From Candidatus Poribacteria bacterium (GTDB lineage Bacteria; Poribacteria; WGA-4E; WGA-3G), in NCBI GenBank assembly GCA_022821965.1, contig JAJECN010000024.1, forward strand, positions 51,112-115,111: DNA of 64,000 nucleotides. The letters are read 5' to 3'. This document shows positions 60,952 through 64,000 of this stretch, one piece after another; the first letter of the stretch is position 1, and every line of letters begins with the position of its first letter. A program made the translations under genes and the position numbers. Below the pieces are notes generated by a model, which worked only from the letters and a program-made list of their open reading frames with translations, was not told the DNA's origin and searched no databases.

Positions 60952-63261
60952 TCAAAAACCCTCTAACCGCTTTTCTCCGATTACCGTTGCTGAATTCATC
61001 GCAGGCGGTTCTTTCGTTTTTCCATAAAGCGCAACATAACGGTCGTGACTGTCAATGACCTTCTTGATATGAAGTCGGGTCTCTCGGATAGTAATTTTCT
61101 CAACAAATTCATCAATGTCCTTAATATTCTTGGATTTCACCCATCGTCTCATGCGTCCGGGACCACCGTTATATGCACCGATTACGAGCATCGCGTTGTC
61201 ATTAAACCACGAGTTGAGGTCCCCTATATACTTCGTCCCCATCCGGATATTAACATCGGGCTGCTTCAGCATTGAGGTTCGGAAGCGACGAATTTTGAGT
61301 TGCTGTGCGAGTTCCTTTCCAGTAGCCGGCATAATCTGCATCAGTCCAATCGCGCCTGCCCAACTAACTGCCTCTGCATTGTATCGACTCTCTTCCAGGA
61401 TCATTGCGGCAACTAAGAAAGTGTCTACGTTGTATAACTTCGCATACTTTTCAACCATATCAGCATAGTAGCGTGGATAGAGTTTCTGCTGAAGTGTCTC
61501 TAAATCCACACGCGTTGCATTTTCAAAAGCAGAATTTTTAAGGGACTGTTCCGTTGCCTTTCTCGCTTTATCGTACATCGCGAGTCCCTCATAACAGGTG
61601 ATTAAATTATAAAAACACTTTCGTTCGGAGAGCGGAGTTGTGTTGATATGTTCGTTCAATTGTGCGATCGCGTCATCATAGAGCCGAAGTTCCATCAACA
61701 CCGACACCTGTGGCGGGCATACTCCGCGTGCTGGCAATTTTGCATCCTGAACGGCTTTTGGATCTAACGCAGGTATAGAAATATCCAAAATCGCCTTCGC
61801 CCTTGCTGTGTAATACCAATAATCCGCCTCTGCGACTTCTTTATACAACTTGTGTGCAAGGGCAGGCTTGTTTTGGCGTTCGCGGATCTTCGCCATCCAA
61901 AAATGCGCGCCCATCGCATAGCGGTTTCCCGGGAAGTTCTCTTTCAACACCTTGAACGCATTGTAACTCTCTTCATAACGACGCTCGTCAAAACGCCGCC
62001 AACCGGTTCGCCATGCGGCAACGTCCGCGTAAGGACTCTTAGGTGCGACCTTAATCAAGCGTAAATACGCATCAAGTGCTAACTCCAATTTGCCCTGTTT
62101 TTCCCGGAGTTGCGCAATATCATATAGGGCATCGTCCACCAACTCACTCCAATCGTATGTCTTCACGAAACTCTCAAGTCGGCTGATGGCGGTTTTAATA
62201 TGCCCTTTTCGGCGGTAACACTGGGCTATTTGATAGGTAGCACGCGTTAAATACTCATTATTGTCTCCAAGCGCAATAACAGCGTTAAACCTCTTAATCG
62301 CTGTATTATACCACTTCCGTCCCTGATAACTCCGCCCGATAAGATAGAGCGCATGCGCCCGTAAATTCAAATCCACAGTCTTAGGAATTAATTCCAATTC
62401 TGCCACGGCGGCTTTCCATTGCCTATGAGAATAAAATACTAAGCCACAATTAAGCCTGTCCGTGGGGGTGAGCTTTAGGGTCCTATTCCTCCTCACCAGT
62501 TGTTTGAGGCGACCGAGCGCCTTCTCTGCAACCCCATCTGAGTGCTTTCCTGTAATGAGTTCGCGATAAGTCTCAAACGCTGTAGAAATGTCACCAAACT
62601 CTTCATTACAGCGTGCTAAGCCCAAGTTAACTTCTCTCGCATAGCGCGGATGCCCAACGAGGTCCACTAAATGTGATTTCGCTACCCCATACTGCTTCTG
62701 CTTCAGATGAAGCTGCGCTAAAGCCCATTTCGCTTCTGAGAGATAGAAACTTGTGGGATAATCCTCAATGAGCTGTGCATACCATTTTATCGCCCGCGCC
62801 CTGTTATTCATATCCTCGTAAAGTTTTGCTAAGCGATAGACAGCACAGTCCGCTAACGGATAACTGCGCGAAGCAACCCGCGCGTAGTGTCCAACCGCCT
62901 TCGGACGATTCCGAAGCTTCTCGTAGTTATAGCCGAGCGCATGATGAACTTCAAGTTTTTCTGACTCAGACAAGTCGGTTTGCAATAAAGCCTCCAGTTT
63001 CAAGACGGCTTTTCTGCGGTTACCTTTATCAACCAATGCGAAAGCCTCTTGCCATGCAGCACTACGAACCTCATCAGCTGAAACCGATATTCCGATGGAT
63101 AAGCAGCCGTAAACCAGCGCGAGCAAACCTAAAAAAAACTTTTGGATTATGATAGTATCTGTCACAGCACTCAAACCCGTTTTTTTGCTGGATCGTATTC
63201 GGCTTCTGCTAAAAAACTTCAAATATTTCATTTCTTTCTTCTTTTGGGTCCTCCTCATCAA
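60952..63261 (-). CDS. Slt70-type soluble lytic transglycosylase with TPR repeats
   Basis: A periplasmic enzyme cutting the peptidoglycan glycan chain. N-terminal hydrophobic segment FFLGLLALVYGCLSIGISVSA serves as signal/anchor after a basic leader. Residues about 65-600 are TPR-like helical repeats (AVGHYARVASRSYPLADCAVYRLAKLYEDM and others) forming the Slt superhelix. The C-terminal goose-lysozyme-type domain has the catalytic Glu in AMILEESRYNAEAVSWAGAIGLMQIMPATG, then DVNIRMGTKYIGDL and VIGAYNGGPGRMRRW. At 769 aa it is larger than E. coli Slt70 (about 645). The start is either ATG 63261 or ATG 63231; the latter gives the better signal peptide. Confidence 0.92.
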   Translation of the reverse strand: MMRRTQKKKEMKYLKFFSRSRIRSSKKTGLSAVTDTIIIQKFFLGLLALVYGCLSIGISVSADEVRSAAWQEAFALVDKGNRRKAVLKLEALLQTDLSESEKLEVHHALGYNYEKLRNRPKAVGHYARVASRSYPLADCAVYRLAKLYEDMNNRARAIKWYAQLIEDYPTSFYLSEAKWALAQLHLKQKQYGVAKSHLVDLVGHPRYAREVNLGLARCNEEFGDISTAFETYRELITGKHSDGVAEKALGRLKQLVRRNRTLKLTPTDRLNCGLVFYSHRQWKAAVAELELIPKTVDLNLRAHALYLIGRSYQGRKWYNTAIKRFNAVIALGDNNEYLTRATYQIAQCYRRKGHIKTAISRLESFVKTYDWSELVDDALYDIAQLREKQGKLELALDAYLRLIKVAPKSPYADVAAWRTGWRRFDERRYEESYNAFKVLKENFPGNRYAMGAHFWMAKIRERQNKPALAHKLYKEVAEADYWYYTARAKAILDISIPALDPKAVQDAKLPARGVCPPQVSVLMELRLYDDAIAQLNEHINTTPLSERKCFYNLITCYEGLAMYDKARKATEQSLKNSAFENATRVDLETLQQKLYPRYYADMVEKYAKLYNVDTFLVAAMILEESRYNAEAVSWAGAIGLMQIMPATGKELAQQLKIRRFRTSMLKQPDVNIRMGTKYIGDLNSWFNDNAMLVIGAYNGGPGRMRRWVKSKNIKDIDEFVEKITIRETRLHIKKVIDSHDRYVALYGKTKEPPAMNSATVIGEKRLEGF

Positions 63262-63866
63262 AACTTTACGGATTGGAAACCCCCTTGCTTCAGCGGGGGA
63301 GGAAAATCCGCCCTCGTGTGTTAGACCATGGGTCTATGTTGTGAAAAAAGTGATAATAAAAAGTGCAGTCCGTTTTTTCGCCACGGTTCTGCTTGGCGTT
63401 CCTCTCCGATTGTGCTGCTTCTTTCCGGAAGTCCTGTCACTATCTCCGATCCAACCTGACACGGTGTCTTTGAGAAAATAGGTAAGTTCCCTTTCGGGTT
63501 GTATATTTCCCCATCCCGATCGCAATATCCAAGAGGGGCAAGGCTTGGGGAGCACCCTTAGCTATACTTACTACCAGTTCGGTATAGCGTTTTCTGACCA
63601 TTGTGTTGGCTACCACGCCAAGATATTGCGATATATTACGGTAGAAAATGGTTTAACTTGTGGAGTGAACCTGTAGTATAGGCTTCGCACAAGCCCCTAT
63701 GCCTTAGCAGGGGGGCATTGATGTCAGTTCCTGTGAATTCAATTGGAATGAACATAGTTTTTTTTTACGCCCTTATCTAAATTTCCGAGACTAAAACCTC
63801 GCCATTTATGGCGGGGATACAGTCTTGCCCCCGTGAATTAGCCCGTAGGTTTTTTGTTGAAAAGAT
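63262..63866. other. non-coding region with three IS200/IS605-like hairpins
   Basis: No gene that I can support. Hairpins: CCCCC-TTGCTTCAG-CGGGGG (63280-63300), CCCCTATGCCTTAGCAGGGG (63693-63712), and CTCGCC-ATTTAT-GGCGGGG (63798-63816). Such GC hairpins with short loops mark ends of IS200/IS605 elements and TnpB guide RNAs. A 73-aa minus-strand ORF and another open frame (VVANTMVRKRYTELVVSIAKG) lie here but are not recognised. Confidence 0.45.
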
Positions 63867-63895
63867 TTGGCTTTTTGTCAAAAATGTGGTATACT
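63867..63895 (+). promoter_or_regulatory. promoter for the structured leader at the window end
   Basis: TTGGCT (63867-63872), 17-base spacer, TATACT (63890-63895). The predicted start near 63902 coincides with the first base of the outer stem of the downstream structure. Confidence 0.6.
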
Positions 63896-63901
63896 TAAGG
63901 T

Positions 63902-63994
63902 AGCATAGTCGGTAGAGAATGCAACCCTCGCCGCAAGGCGGGGTCTCTACCGCCACCGAGTTGCATCGGGAACTATGCTGAGATAAACTATGCG
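63902..63994 (+). ncRNA. highly structured leader RNA of unknown class
   Basis: Pairings seen directly: outer stem AGCATAGT (63902-63909) with ACTATGCT (63972-63979); CGGTAGAGA (63910-63918) with TCTCTACCG (63944-63952); inner hairpin CCTCGCC-GCAA-GGCGGGG (63926-63943) with a GNRA loop; and ATGCAAC (63919-63925) with GTTGCAT (63960-63966), which would form a pseudoknot. AACTATGC is repeated at 63971-63978 and 63987-63994, the second copy covering a possible ATG at 63990, so the upstream GCATAGT could pair with either. It may be a cis-regulatory RNA or the end of a mobile element. No known riboswitch class fits. Confidence 0.5.
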
Positions 63995-64000
63995 AAATAC
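63990..64000 (+). CDS. possible start of a gene running off the window
   Basis: ATGCGAAATAC at the very end could open a reading frame (MRN...), placed about 90 bases after a promoter and directly after the structured leader. Too little sequence remains to test this. Confidence 0.2.

Noticed and set aside
63334-63555. 73-aa minus-strand ORF and the neighbouring open frame (VRKRYTELVVSIAKG)
   Set aside because: No ribosome-binding site, no recognisable domain, and interrupted by stops; it does not match the TnpB or TnpA motifs I looked for.
63976-64000. GCTGAGA...AATAC resembling part of a TPP riboswitch
   Set aside because: The GGGGUGCC strand and proper P3 helix are missing, and the bases are better explained by pairing with the upstream GCATAGT. 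The window ends before ACCUGA could be checked.

Overview
This window looks like a chromosomal segment of an uncultivated Gram-negative bacterium, most probably Candidatus Poribacteria or a close relative (inference). The grounds are secreted proteins ending in a 'YPNPFNPETWIPY' sorting-type domain, LamG proteins ending in 'TTWGQLK', many TIM-barrel sugar isomerases and creatininase/HpcH-type enzymes, and very abundant small palindromic intergenic repeats. An LPS-type outer membrane is implied by GT9, LpxL-like, LptC, LptA and LptB genes. I saw no tRNA, rRNA, CRISPR array or prophage.

Layout. 1-2.2 kb: nadD-yacG-yqeK-rsfS behind a good sigma-70-type promoter. 2.3-10.3 kb: PP2C phosphatase, a beta-propeller protein, a polyol-phosphate-dehydrogenase-like enzyme, M19 dipeptidase, GT9 glycosyltransferase, thiI, an RNase HIII-like gene and an FMN reductase. 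10.4-11.4 kb: a bounded IS630-family element whose transposase is split at an A9 run. 11.4-20.7 kb: cell-surface region with two large LRR/dockerin/sorting-domain proteins (one also carrying two haem-c motifs and a cohesin-like domain) and a tandemly duplicated LamG gene unit. 20.7-26 kb: TPR protein, sugar isomerase, nagB, an NtrC-type regulator with a degenerate receiver, and a membrane protein. 26-33.9 kb: carB, carA, pyrC and pyrR on the minus strand, led by a recognisable PyrR-type attenuator. 33.9-38.3 kb: nuclease-like and metabolic genes. 38.3-40.6 kb: a restriction-modification locus with a broken TdeIII-like endonuclease and an apparently intact methyltransferase. 40.7-48.2 kb: lipoproteins, a solute-binding protein, a TolB/M28/PDZ peptidase and an epimerase. 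48.3-60.8 kb: MATE transporter, acyltransferase-lptC-lptA-lptB-rpoN-hpf-valS-thioesterase-nadB. 61-63.3 kb: TPR/lytic transglycosylase. 63.3-64 kb: non-coding, several hairpins and a promoter followed by a strikingly structured leader that runs off the window.

The most unusual signal is a family of miniature inverted elements whose arms are tandem arrays of a degenerate heptamer (GTTWTCR). Ten or more copies lie between genes, often touching start or stop codons, and two appear to sit in frame inside carA and nadB. Other palindromes (GGTTGGG/CCCAACC, GGCGAGGTT/AACCTCGCC, CCCGTAGGG, GCACA...TATGC, GTAG-REP-like) add to this; several pairs of copies show compensatory base changes in their stems. 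Many ORF-track starts are artefacts of reading into these repeats, so I moved several starts downstream. No computation was run; all calls are by eye from the sequence and the supplied ORF translations.
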